Below are positions 53,026 to 61,345 of a stretch of DNA of 64,000 nucleotides, piece by piece. A program made the translations under genes and the position numbers. The DNA is from Mongoliibacter ruber. Its GTDB lineage: Bacteria; Bacteroidota; Bacteroidia; Cytophagales; Cyclobacteriaceae. How positions within the stretch are numbered: the stretch's first letter is position 1; every line of letters begins with the position of its first letter. The notes beneath the pieces are model-generated. The model searched no databases, was not told the origin of the DNA, and saw only the letters and a list, made by a program, of their open reading frames with translations. The stretch is from assembly GCF_003003005.1 (NCBI RefSeq), contig NZ_PVTR01000001.1, forward strand, positions 124,001 through 188,000, given 5' to 3'.

Positions 53026-53814
53026 TTATAAAAAAATATTCCCTATAAGATAAGTAATTGCTTTTCCACTTATAAAAACCCTATCTCCTTTGAGTTCACA
53101 TTCCAAAACTCCCCCTCTATGGGAGACTTGAAGGGCATTGAGTTTTTCTTTGTTTAATTTTTCGGCCCAAAGTGGGGTCAGACTTGTATGGGCTGATCCC
53201 GTCACGGGATCTTCTGGAACTCCTACCATTGGCCCAAAGAATCTTGAAACAAAATCCACTTCATCTCCCTTGGCTGTCACGATTACTCCTCTGGCTTTTA
53301 TCAATGAAATTTTATGTAAATCATAGTGCAATGTTCTGATGATCCGCTCATTTTCGAAAATCAAAATGACATCAGATTTCCCTTTATATGCCTCAACCGG
53401 TACAGGCTGGAATGGTGCTGTAAATGTAGGCGTCATGTCCACCTTTTCTAACTGATCAGTGGGGAAATCCAATTCCAATGATCCATCACCTTTTTTGCTC
53501 ACAGATAATTTTCCTGATCTATCGGAAAAAAAAGAAATGTTGTCTCCTTCAAATCCCTCATGTTCAAAAAGTACATGTGCAGTAGCCAAAGTAGCATGCC
53601 CGCACAAGTCGACTTCAATACTCGGAGTAAACCATCTGATCAAAACTCTTTCCCCATCAATAATGTAGAATGCAGTTTCTGAAAGGTTATTTTCAAGGGC
53701 TATTTTTTGAAGGGTATCATTGTCCAGCCATGTTGTCAATGGTACAACAGCCGCAGGATTGCCTCCAAAAACGTGGTCTGTAAACGCATCAACTTGGTAT
53801 ATTTTAAGCTCCAT
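53026..53814 (-). CDS. PhzF family isomerase/epimerase-like protein
   Basis: A 262-aa protein of the PhzF/diaminopimelate-epimerase fold. FGGNPAAVVPL and LSETAFY give the N-terminal block with the catalytic Glu; GHATLATAHVLFEHEG and VPEDPVTGSAHTSLTPLWAEKL form the second domain and the pseudo-symmetric motif. PhzF itself acts in phenazine synthesis; most relatives have no known substrate, and no phenazine genes lie here. It is 4 bp downstream of the small lipoprotein gene. Confidence 0.85.
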   Translation of the reverse strand: MELKIYQVDAFTDHVFGGNPAAVVPLTTWLDNDTLQKIALENNLSETAFYIIDGERVLIRWFTPSIEVDLCGHATLATAHVLFEHEGFEGDNISFFSDRSGKLSVSKKGDGSLELDFPTDQLEKVDMTPTFTAPFQPVPVEAYKGKSDVILIFENERIIRTLHYDLHKISLIKARGVIVTAKGDEVDFVSRFFGPMVGVPEDPVTGSAHTSLTPLWAEKLNKEKLNALQVSHRGGVLECELKGDRVFISGKAITYLIGNIFL

Positions 53815-53818
53815 TTTT

Positions 53819-54343
53819 TCAAGATTCTATTAATACGAAAATCATTTCTTCCAAATCACCATTAAAAGCTATCATCAACATATTGTTTTGTATCCTATAG
53901 CTTTCCATATTTCTAAGTCCCTGAAGATAGCGATTTTCGTAATTAGAAAGAACTTCATTTCCTGCAATTAATGTAATTGCAAGTCTATTTAAAGCTTCAA
54001 TTCTCCCATTTCCAAATGTTCTATAACTTCCAGTAAAGCTGTTTACAACAGAGGCGCCAGCAAATTCAAAGAAACCGTTCTCCTGCGAAGATGGGTTTTG
54101 GGTAAAAGTGAGGTTAACCTTGCCTAAAGTGACCGCAGCACCTGCATAAGTATCACATGGGGGGAAATCTATCCCCCCAGCACCTTTAGTCCTGAATCCA
54201 ACAAATGCCCAGGAATTGGTAAGGTCAAAATCTCCGGTTTTAACAGTATAGCTTAATGGACATCCTTCAAATTCGTCGGTATTACAAGCATTCATCAAAA
54301 TTATAGCAAGCGACAATAAAAATATCCTGCGTAATGTTTTCAT
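53819..54343 (-). CDS. META/HslJ-like small lipoprotein
   Basis: A 174-aa predicted lipoprotein with signal peptide and lipobox MNAC (Cys at about residue 20). The mature part is beta-rich: DFDLTNSWAFVGFRTKG, VNLTFTQNPSSQENGFFEFAG, SVVNSFTGSYRTFGNGRIE and the final MLMIAFNGDLEEMIFVLIE recall META/HslJ domains. The likeness is weak but the strand order fits. Four bases separate it from the PhzF gene, suggesting one transcript. Confidence 0.6.
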   Translation of the reverse strand: MKTLRRIFLLSLAIILMNACNTDEFEGCPLSYTVKTGDFDLTNSWAFVGFRTKGAGGIDFPPCDTYAGAAVTLGKVNLTFTQNPSSQENGFFEFAGASVVNSFTGSYRTFGNGRIEALNRLAITLIAGNEVLSNYENRYLQGLRNMESYRIQNNMLMIAFNGDLEEMIFVLIES

Positions 54344-54430
54344 AGTTCATGGTTTTGTTTGCTTTCACAATTTTGATACCTAATTCTTAACCATATAGAA
54401 AATGAACGCTAGAGCTTTGCATATTAAAAA

Positions 54431-54458
54431 AAAAAGACCGGTAAACCCCGGCCTTTTT
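54431..54458 (-). terminator. Terminator of the efflux operon
   Basis: A stem of AAAAAG plus CCGG (54431-54441) pairing with CCGG plus CTTTTT (54448-54458), with one mismatch, followed by a minus-strand T-run. It lies 5 bp after the permease stop. Confidence 0.75.
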
Positions 54459-54462
54459 AAAT

Positions 54463-56832
54463 TTATTCAGATTTCAGAGAGTTGACAGGATTGACCTGTG
54501 ATGCCTTTAGGGCCTGCAAAGTCACCGTCATATAGGCTATAAGCAAAATGATACCTGCTGCAAATGGAATAAACCACCAGGAGAAATTTATCCTATATGC
54601 AAAATTAGAAAGCCAATCTTGTACCAGCCAATAGGCCAAGCCAGAACCGATCACTATGGAAATTGCAACAATGCTTATAAACTCTTTGTTGATAACATTA
54701 AGTATAGAAAAAGTCGAAGCTCCCAGCACCTTTCGGATTCCGATCTCTTTGGTCTTTTGCTCTGCGATGTGCGAAGACAAGCCCAGAAGCCCTAAACAAG
54801 ATATCAAGATGGTCAAAATGCTGAAATATTTTGCTAAATCTCTTGTCCTTACATCTTCATTGTACATGCGGGCATAGTTTTCATCCATAAAACTGTAAGT
54901 GAAAGGAAAATCAGGGTTCAAGTTTTCGGCAATGTTTTGAATAGAGGCTATTGTTTTTTCGATGTCAGCTGTATTGATTTTGGCATAAGCCTGACTGGCA
55001 AAAGATGGGTCCAATAGTAATATTACCGGCTCCATGGACTGATGTAGGCTTTGGAAATGAAAGTCTTCTACCACCCCAGTGATATTTCTGTCCTCATCCC
55101 AAAGGGTAAATGACACCGCTTCTGAATGATCTTGGGTTACCAGCTCATATGCACGTCGGTTGAGAATAGCTCCCTGAATTGAATCAGAACCTCTATCACG
55201 TGAAAAATCCTCTCCTTTGATCAATTGAAATCCCATCGTTTCTAAATAATCATAATCTACACGCATGATTTCGAAAAGCGATGAAAAGTCAGGGTCTTTC
55301 CCCTCCCATCTCACATCTCCTGTATTGGAATTTCTTCCCATCATGCTGTGTGTTGATCTACTTAAGGAAACTACTCCGGGGTTATTGTCAAGTGCTGTTT
55401 TGAATACATCAAAGTTATCTATCAGTTTACCGTCCAATTCAATAAGAATCAATTGATCTTTATCATAGCCCAGATTCTGTTTCAATGCAAAATTGATCTG
55501 TTGGTACACAACTATAGTTCCCACAATCAAAATAGAGGCCAGAATAAACTGAAATGTAACAAGTCCTTTTCTCGCCCATACCACAGTACTTCCTGATTTC
55601 ATATGACTCTTGAAAACAGAGACTACCTTTGTTGCAGAAAGGTAAAATGCTGGATAGCTTCCGGCAACTAAGCCTGTAAATAGTATTATAGTTGTCAATT
55701 GTACCCAAAAAGCAAATTCATCAAAAGGGATCGACATTGACTTTCCCGTGATATTGTTGAAAGTTGGCAAGGTCAATTGGACCAAAAGAAGTGCGAAAAA
55801 ACCAGCAAAAACACTCAGAATCAATGATTCGCTCAAAAACTGACCAACCAAAGCTCCTCTCTCTGCACCCACCACTTTTCTTACCCCCACTTCTTTTGCC
55901 CTTTTCTGTGACCTTGCTGTAGAAAGGTTCATAAAGTTGATACAAGCGATCAGGAGAATGAATATTCCTATCACAGAAAACATCCTTACATATTCTATAC
56001 GACCACCTTGCTGTAGTCCATCTGTGAATTTTCCATAGAGATAAAGGTCTGCTTGTGGATAAGCAAAAAGCGTAACGTTAGAACCTTCGTTTCTTTCCTT
56101 GATAAAATCCTGAATATTCTTCGAAAACACTTGGTAATCTGCAGATGGATTAAGTTTTAATATTGTGTTTGGTCCGTTGTTCCCCCATTGTTGTAGCCAT
56201 GTATTAAATGGCTTATCAAACATAAATTGATAAGGTAAAATGTAATCGAACTTGCCTGATAAATCTGAAGAAAATGGCGCTAGAACAGCCTGTACAATGA
56301 ATGAACTTTCTCCTTCTGTTTCTACAAGCGTAATGTCCTCTCCTATTACATTGGTTTTTCCAAACATGCGAATTGCTGCTTCTGAGGATAAAACCACGTG
56401 TGATTTACGAGATAATGCCAGATCACGATCCCCGTAAAGTAAAGGGTACTGAAGGATATGCAGGTAATCTTCTCCTGCGTAGAATCCATTTAACCTGTGA
56501 CGGTTTTCCTCCTTGACAAAAAGAACTTCTTCATTCCAGGTATATGTTGCAGCTTTTTCAACCTCAGGATATTGTTCCTTCAGTTCTTTTGCCAAGATCC
56601 CAGGTGTAGAGGTAGTGGTAAAGATCTCGGAACCATAACGCTGATGTTCCATGATGCGATAGACTTGTTCGTTGTCTGCAAAGGTTCTATTCATCGATAG
56701 CTCTGAACGGACCCACAAACCAATCAGGATGGCGGCCCATAGGCCTAAGGCCAAACCAAACAAGTTGATAAAAAAGGTCAGCTTATGCTTAGAAAAGCCC
56801 CGGAGTGCGATTTTGAGGTAGTTTGTGAACAT
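54463..56832 (-). CDS. MacB/FtsX-type ABC transporter permease
   Basis: A 789-aa inner-membrane permease, twice the size of single MacB permeases because it has two FtsX/MacB-PCD units. The first hydrophobic segment is about 20-42; an extracytoplasmic region follows (about 45-275); then three helices with VGVRKVVGAERGALVGQFL at 310-335. A second extracytoplasmic region and a last helix trio follow, with EIGIRKVLGASTFSILNVINKEF. It likely moves a peptide, macrolide or lipid with the adjacent ATPase and adaptor. It is the third gene of the adaptor-ATPase-permease unit. Confidence 0.88.
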   Translation of the reverse strand: MFTNYLKIALRGFSKHKLTFFINLFGLALGLWAAILIGLWVRSELSMNRTFADNEQVYRIMEHQRYGSEIFTTTSTPGILAKELKEQYPEVEKAATYTWNEEVLFVKEENRHRLNGFYAGEDYLHILQYPLLYGDRDLALSRKSHVVLSSEAAIRMFGKTNVIGEDITLVETEGESSFIVQAVLAPFSSDLSGKFDYILPYQFMFDKPFNTWLQQWGNNGPNTILKLNPSADYQVFSKNIQDFIKERNEGSNVTLFAYPQADLYLYGKFTDGLQQGGRIEYVRMFSVIGIFILLIACINFMNLSTARSQKRAKEVGVRKVVGAERGALVGQFLSESLILSVFAGFFALLLVQLTLPTFNNITGKSMSIPFDEFAFWVQLTTIILFTGLVAGSYPAFYLSATKVVSVFKSHMKSGSTVVWARKGLVTFQFILASILIVGTIVVYQQINFALKQNLGYDKDQLILIELDGKLIDNFDVFKTALDNNPGVVSLSRSTHSMMGRNSNTGDVRWEGKDPDFSSLFEIMRVDYDYLETMGFQLIKGEDFSRDRGSDSIQGAILNRRAYELVTQDHSEAVSFTLWDEDRNITGVVEDFHFQSLHQSMEPVILLLDPSFASQAYAKINTADIEKTIASIQNIAENLNPDFPFTYSFMDENYARMYNEDVRTRDLAKYFSILTILISCLGLLGLSSHIAEQKTKEIGIRKVLGASTFSILNVINKEFISIVAISIVIGSGLAYWLVQDWLSNFAYRINFSWWFIPFAAGIILLIAYMTVTLQALKASQVNPVNSLKSE

Positions 56833-57158
56833 ATGGAGAAGGTTGAATAAGGAATTTTGAGATACGGGCTATTAGATATTAGATGCGAGAAACGAGAAAA
56901 GAGATTGTGCTACACAAATATCCGAACCCTACACGCAATGCAGACTTTTGATTGTGTCATTTATACAAACTTGAAATCGGTACAATTTGCCTTTGTTACA
57001 AAAAGACTTCTAGGCAAGAAGGAATTCGCTATGATGTTAGGTTTTTATATCGCCGAAGGCTTATTTCAATTTATATCGCAAAGCATATATCAGCCAAAAA
57101 CTAACCAAATGTCAGTTTAAATGAAACCTCAAGCTTCAATTAATCCTCTGATTTCAGA
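56833..57158. repeat. Intergenic gap with degenerate repeat tract (56860-56906)
   Basis: The 326-bp gap between ATPase and permease genes. 56860-56906 is built from GATATTAGAT, GCGAGAAACGAGAA and related words, period 7-8, same family as the tracts at 33821 and 59891. Further right, AAACTTG (56967-56973) and CGGTACAA (56978-56985) resemble the arms of the 25-bp dyad upstream of the operon. A plus-strand frame at 56857-57120 (87 codons) overlaps all this and looks random, so it is not called. Confidence 0.55.
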
Positions 57159-57857
57159 CTACACGTGAAACTGCTCCCTGATATTCTCAGTCACTACTTT
57201 ACCATCAAACAGATTGATGATACGGTGGGCATAGTTGGCGTCGTGTGGAGAGTGGGTTACCATCACTATCGTAGTACCTTCATTATTCAACTCTTCTAAA
57301 AGCCTCATGACTTCCTCACCATTTGCCGAATCCAGGTTACCAGTAGGTTCATCGGCAAGGATTACAGCCGGCTTGGCTACAATTGCCCGTGCTATAGCTA
57401 CCCTTTGCTGTTGCCCCCCGGATAGTTGCTGAGGAAAGTGGTCTTTTCTATGCATAATGTTCATTCGGGTCAAAACTTCTTCAACCCTTCTCTTGCGCTC
57501 GTCTGAAGGTATTTTCAGGTATAAAAGTGGTAGTTCTACATTTTCAAAACAGGTTAGTTCGTCAATCAGGTTGAAGCTTTGGAATACAAAACCAATATTT
57601 CCTTTTCTCAATTGTGAACGCTGTCTTTCCGAGTATTTTGCTACTTCTTCGTTTAAGAAAAAATACTGTCCATCATCAGGGTTGTCAAGTAGCCCTATGA
57701 TATTGAGCAAAGTAGATTTTCCGCAACCAGATGGACCCATTATGGCTACAAATTCTCCTTTTTTTATCTCTACATTGATGTCATCCAATGCAGTGGTTTC
57801 AACCTCCTCTGTGGTGTAGAGTTTTTTGAGGTTTACAGTTTTAATGATATTTTCCAT
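57159..57857 (-). CDS. ABC transporter ATP-binding protein (MacB/LolD type)
   Basis: A 232-aa ATPase. Walker [14 protein letters not shown]-loop in [12 protein letters not shown], signature [14 protein letters not shown], Walker [13 protein letters not shown] and H-loop [13 protein letters not shown]. It belongs to the MacB/LolD/FtsE branch that powers FtsX-type permeases. It supplies the power for the large permease downstream; the adaptor is upstream after 348 bp. Confidence 0.93.
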   Translation of the reverse strand: MENIIKTVNLKKLYTTEEVETTALDDINVEIKKGEFVAIMGPSGCGKSTLLNIIGLLDNPDDGQYFFLNEEVAKYSERQRSQLRKGNIGFVFQSFNLIDELTCFENVELPLLYLKIPSDERKRRVEEVLTRMNIMHRKDHFPQQLSGGQQQRVAIARAIVAKPAVILADEPTGNLDSANGEEVMRLLEELNNEGTTIVMVTHSPHDANYAHRIINLFDGKVVTENIREQFHV

Positions 57858-58205
57858 ATGATTGATGTTTGTATTGAGATAGTTATGTTGTTTTGTTTAT
57901 TAGATGCTTTTTTTCTTAAAGTTGCTTGATGTGGGAAGTCCGAAGTTAGAAGTCCGAAGTCTGAGGATTGACTAATAATTTCTAAAATACTATTTATTTA
58001 AGGTTAGTTTCTCAAATTTAAATTTCATGTTTTCTATGGTTTAAATAGTAAATAGATTGAAACCTAATTTACATAAACCACTATTATGAAAATATAAACA
58101 GGTTAATCTTAATCGTTTATTTTCAGGAATAACTTATCATCAAATTATAACTGAATTGCTGGTTGATCTAAAATCACTTCCTTCTTCAAACTCCCCACTT
58201 CCAAC
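57858..58205. repeat. Intergenic gap with two GGAAGT/CGAAGT repeat tracts
   Basis: The 348-bp gap between adaptor and ATPase genes. 57932-57966 repeats GAAGTCCGAAGT/GAAGTCTGA words. 58177-58211 carries the same family in the other orientation (ACTTCC, ACTTCCAACTTACTTC). The middle part (57970-58160) is A/T-rich with no recognisable gene. The tracts lie inside the presumed operon transcript. Confidence 0.5.
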
Positions 58206-59471
58206 TTACTTCAAATTAAGTACTTCATTTTTGCCAAAGTTTTCATATCCGCTGACTATCACTTTTTCTCCTACTCCAAGTCCTTCTATCACTTCGTAGA
58301 ACTCAGGGTTTTTCCTTCCTAACCTGATATTTCTCCTTTCTGCTTTAGCTGTAGATTGGTTGACGACAAAAACCCAGTTTCCACCTGTATCCTTGTAAAA
58401 TCCTCCGGTCGGCAGTAAAACGGCTTGTTCGCTTTCGCCCAGCTCCAATCTTATCCGGACTGTCTGACCCCGCCTGATGCCTGTAGGTACTTCGTCGGTG
58501 AAAAACATGTCTACTTCAAATCTGCCTGATGTCACATTTGGGTATATTTTCCCAATCTCCAACTCATAAGAGGACCCCGAAAAGTTGAATGTTCCTTTCA
58601 AGCCTGTGCCCACTCTTGGCAGATAAAGCTCATCAATCTGTACCCTTACCTTAAATTTATCGAGAATATCAATCTGACCGTAGCGCTGCCCGGGAATAAT
58701 GGATTGCCCTACTTCAATCTGTTCTGTGGCCAATTGACCCGTGATGGGTGCTTTGACAGCAAGGTTATCCAAAATGTGTCCTACCCCATCCAGAGATTGA
58801 TTCATTCTCCTTTCTGAATCAGAAAGTTGCTTTTTCTGAATACCTCTTGACATAGAATCATTTCTGTAGGCCTCATAGGTCAGTTTTCTTCTTTTTACAT
58901 TGTATTCATATTGCTCCTTTACTTCCTCAAACTCCCTCTCAGATACCAGTTTTTTTTCAAACAATTCCTTGAAACGCTCATACTGAGGTTTCAATAAGCT
59001 GATTTGGTAATCAATTTCTGCCAATTGTGCTTGTTGATTTAGGTCGTTTTGATCTAGTTGAAGCCTCACCTGCCTGAGGTTATTGATCTGAAAATAAAGT
59101 CCCGATTCCCTTTCCATGACTTCCAATTGAAGTTTGGAGTTAGCCAATAAAAGGATGGTATCACCCGCTTCCACAAATGCTCCTGATTCACGGACAATTT
59201 TTTGGATGTTTCCTCCTTCAAGGGCATCCAAGTAGAATGTTTCACCAGGTTCTATATTGCCACTTACAGGAATGTAATCTGTAAACTCACCCTCTTTGAC
59301 AGTTGAGATGGTAATCCTCTCCATATTGACATTCATGGTCGACCTGGCATCTGCAAAACCCAATTGGTACACAATAAAACCTACCAATAATACTCCCGCT
59401 GTAACGAGAGCAATTAATTTGGGTGTCCAAGTCTTCTTCTTAATTTTTCTATCCATTGTTGATTGACTCAA
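58206..59471 (-). CDS. Efflux periplasmic adaptor (HlyD/MacA family)
   Basis: A 421-aa inner-membrane-anchored adaptor. N-terminal TM anchor at about 16-34. The lipoyl-like domain (about 60-105) has SGNIEPGETFYLDALEGG and RESGAFVEAGDTILLLAN; the coiled-coil hairpin (about 115-225) is rich in Gln, Glu, Leu and Arg. Then the beta-barrel and membrane-proximal domain (about 235-420) with VKAPITGQLATEQIEVGQSI. With the ATPase and permease it should make a tripartite pump. A sigma-54-like element lies just upstream. Confidence 0.88.
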   Translation of the reverse strand: MSQSTMDRKIKKKTWTPKLIALVTAGVLLVGFIVYQLGFADARSTMNVNMERITISTVKEGEFTDYIPVSGNIEPGETFYLDALEGGNIQKIVRESGAFVEAGDTILLLANSKLQLEVMERESGLYFQINNLRQVRLQLDQNDLNQQAQLAEIDYQISLLKPQYERFKELFEKKLVSEREFEEVKEQYEYNVKRRKLTYEAYRNDSMSRGIQKKQLSDSERRMNQSLDGVGHILDNLAVKAPITGQLATEQIEVGQSIIPGQRYGQIDILDKFKVRVQIDELYLPRVGTGLKGTFNFSGSSYELEIGKIYPNVTSGRFEVDMFFTDEVPTGIRRGQTVRIRLELGESEQAVLLPTGGFYKDTGGNWVFVVNQSTAKAERRNIRLGRKNPEFYEVIEGLGVGEKVIVSGYENFGKNEVLNLK

Positions 59472-59490
59472 TTTTCTTCTGATACTTATT

Positions 59491-59507
59491 TTCCAATATA
59501 TATGCCA
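59491..59507 (-). promoter_or_regulatory. Sigma-54-like promoter of the efflux operon
   Basis: On the minus strand the sequence reads TGGCAT, five bases, then TTGGAA, close to TGGCAC-N5-TTGCA. GG and GG are ten bases apart as GG and GC should be; the invariant C of the -12 part is replaced by G. A start of transcription about 12 bp on would fall near 59482, 11 bp before the adaptor ATG. Confidence 0.45.
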
Positions 59508-59568
59508 TGCACAAAACAGCCTTTTTTAGGTCATTCGGGCTCTCATGCCAAAAAATGTCATAATTTTC

Positions 59569-59584
59569 CGAACAAGTTTGTCCG
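59569..59584. promoter_or_regulatory. Candidate enhancer dyad, proximal
   Basis: CGAACAA-GT-TTGTCCG: arms match at six of seven positions. It lies about 90 bp upstream of the predicted adaptor-gene start of transcription, the usual place for an NtrC-type binding site. Confidence 0.35.
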
Positions 59585-59698
59585 CCAGCGACCAAAAATG
59601 ACATGTAGCAATACAGGTTCTAATTTAATCCCTACGGTATAAAAAAAGATAAAAATGCTTCTAAGTACTCATTTGAGGGATTTTGAGAGTTCATCTAT

Positions 59699-59723
59699 AA
59701 CTTGTATCAAAACGGTACAAGTT
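59699..59723. promoter_or_regulatory. Candidate enhancer dyad, distal (25 bp)
   Basis: AACTTGTA (59699-59706) and TACAAGTT (59716-59723) are a perfect 8-bp inverted repeat with a 9-bp spacer, the size of sites bound by NtrC-type dimers. It lies about 230 bp upstream of both the adaptor gene and the regulator gene. Confidence 0.45.
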
Positions 59724-59890
59724 TTGGCTATTAAAAAGAGATTTATGATTGACGCCATACGAATTCGGATGACTTAATTAAACGATATTCAGCAATCGAT
59801 ATTTAGTATTAATATAAAAGATCAGATTCATGACCAGCAATAATTACCAGGTATTTGCGAGGTGCAAGAATATTGGTAAAGCCGATTTGG

Positions 59891-59936
59891 GTCTTGTATC
59901 TTTTGTCTTGCTTCTTGTCTCTAATCTCGTATCTCC
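59891..59936. repeat. Degenerate repeat tract before the regulator gene
   Basis: CTTGTATC, CTTGCTTCTTGTCTC and CTCGTATCTCC words with period 7-8. The reverse complement (GGAGATACGAGATTAGAGACAA) matches the tract at 56860-56906. It ends 20 bp before the regulator ATG. Confidence 0.6.
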
Positions 59937-59956
59937 ACATTCTTTAAACCACTCCC

Positions 59957-61345
59957 ATGAAAGAACAAAAATCAGGTAAAATTTTAATTGTTGATGACAA
60001 TGAGGATCTACTTAAAGCTGCTAAAATTTTTCTCAAAAGGCACTTTGGGCAAGTAGATACCGAAACCAATCCAGGTTTACTGCCCGTGTTGATAGTCAAT
60101 GAGCAGTATGATGTCATCCTCCTTGACATGAACTTCACCAAGGATGTGAGCAGTGGCCAGGAAGGTTTCTACTGGTTGGATAGAATATTGGAATTAGACT
60201 CATCAGCAGTTGTGGTTTTGATTACAGCCTATGGAGATGTGAATACAGCAGTAAAAGCGATAAAAGAAGGCGCCACTGATTTTGTTCTCAAACCTTGGGA
60301 AAATGAAAAACTGCTAGCCACCCTAAATTCAGCATTACAATTGCGACAATCTAAACTTGAAGTATCACAGCTCAAAAACCAACAACAACAACTTTATCAG
60401 GATATCGATAGCAAATACAAAGATATCATTGGTCAAAGTCCAGCTATGGTTAAAGTGTTTGAAACTATAGAAAGGGTGGCGGGTACCGATGCCAATGTGT
60501 TGATTTTAGGTGAAAATGGAACAGGTAAAGAATTGATTGCAAGGGCTATACACAGAAACTCCAAACGACATAGAGAGGCTTTTGTCGGCGTTGACCTTGG
60601 GTCAATTACCAGCACTCTGTTTGAGTCAGAACTATTTGGCCACAAAAGGGGCTCATTTACAGATGCCAAGGAAGATCGAGCGGGAAGGTTTGAACAAGCC
60701 AATAAAGGGACCTTGTTCTTGGATGAAATCGGAAACCTGCCTTTGGCGCTACAATCCAAATTGTTGGCGGCGCTACAAAATAGAGAAGTGACCCGAGTAG
60801 GTGCCAATAAGGCTATTCCAGTCAATATCAGGTTGATTTCAGCAACCAATATGCCCATTCATACAATGGTATATGACAATTCATTTCGGCAAGATCTGTT
60901 GTACCGAATCAATACCATAGAAGTCACCCTACCTTCTCTCAGAGACCGAATGGAAGACATTCCTTTACTGGCCAATCATTTTATTGAATTGTATTCAAAA
61001 AAATACAACAAAGAAATTCGCAAAGCAGGCGAAGCCTTAATCAAAAGGATGCAAAAGTACCATTGGCCAGGAAATATCCGAGAATTGCAGCATAGTATAG
61101 AAAGAGCAGTTATCATGACTTCTCATTCAGTATTGCAACCTGAGGATCTTTTTATGCAAAAGCAATTGGCTCCTGAAAAACAGGAGGAAATGGTAAGCTT
61201 GGACCACCTGAACATAGAGGATGTAGAAAAAATTCTCATCAGAAAGGCATTACAAAAGCACAATGGGCATATAACCCGGGCTGCGGAAGAACTTGGGCTC
61301 ACAAGGTCATCACTTTATAGAAGGTTAGAGCGGTATGGGTTATAA
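59957..61345 (+). CDS. Sigma-54-dependent response regulator (NtrC family)
   Basis: A 462-aa transcription activator. Receiver domain (1-125): acidic pocket Asp13/Asp14, phospho-acceptor Asp57 (LLDMNF) and Lys112. AAA+ domain (about 155-390): Walker A GENGTGKE (185-192), Walker B GTLFLDEI (251-258). The sigma-54-contact loop, usually GAFTGA, reads GSFTDA (232-237). C-terminal Fis-type helix-turn-helix (about 430-462): HITRAAEELGLTRSSLYRRLE. It probably drives the divergent efflux operon and forms an operon with its kinase (11-bp overlap). Confidence 0.92.
   Translation: MKEQKSGKILIVDDNEDLLKAAKIFLKRHFGQVDTETNPGLLPVLIVNEQYDVILLDMNFTKDVSSGQEGFYWLDRILELDSSAVVVLITAYGDVNTAVKAIKEGATDFVLKPWENEKLLATLNSALQLRQSKLEVSQLKNQQQQLYQDIDSKYKDIIGQSPAMVKVFETIERVAGTDANVLILGENGTGKELIARAIHRNSKRHREAFVGVDLGSITSTLFESELFGHKRGSFTDAKEDRAGRFEQANKGTLFLDEIGNLPLALQSKLLAALQNREVTRVGANKAIPVNIRLISATNMPIHTMVYDNSFRQDLLYRINTIEVTLPSLRDRMEDIPLLANHFIELYSKKYNKEIRKAGEALIKRMQKYHWPGNIRELQHSIERAVIMTSHSVLQPEDLFMQKQLAPEKQEEMVSLDHLNIEDVEKILIRKALQKHNGHITRAAEELGLTRSSLYRRLERYGL

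Larger units (their letters stand above)
59472..59956. other. 485-bp divergent regulatory region
   Basis: The gap between the adaptor gene and the sigma-54 regulator. It holds the sigma-54-like element (59491-59507), two inverted repeats (59569-59584 and 59699-59723), imperfect direct repeats CCAAAAAATGTCAT (59549-59562) and CCAAAAATGACAT (59592-59604), and the degenerate tract 59891-59936. Nothing that looks like a gene was seen. Confidence 0.6.

Noticed and set aside
53026-53814. Phenazine biosynthesis locus
   Set aside because: Only a PhzF-fold protein is present; no other phz genes.
56857-57120. Plus-strand 87-codon frame in the efflux gap
   Set aside because: It overlaps the repeat tract, has no family likeness and random-looking composition.
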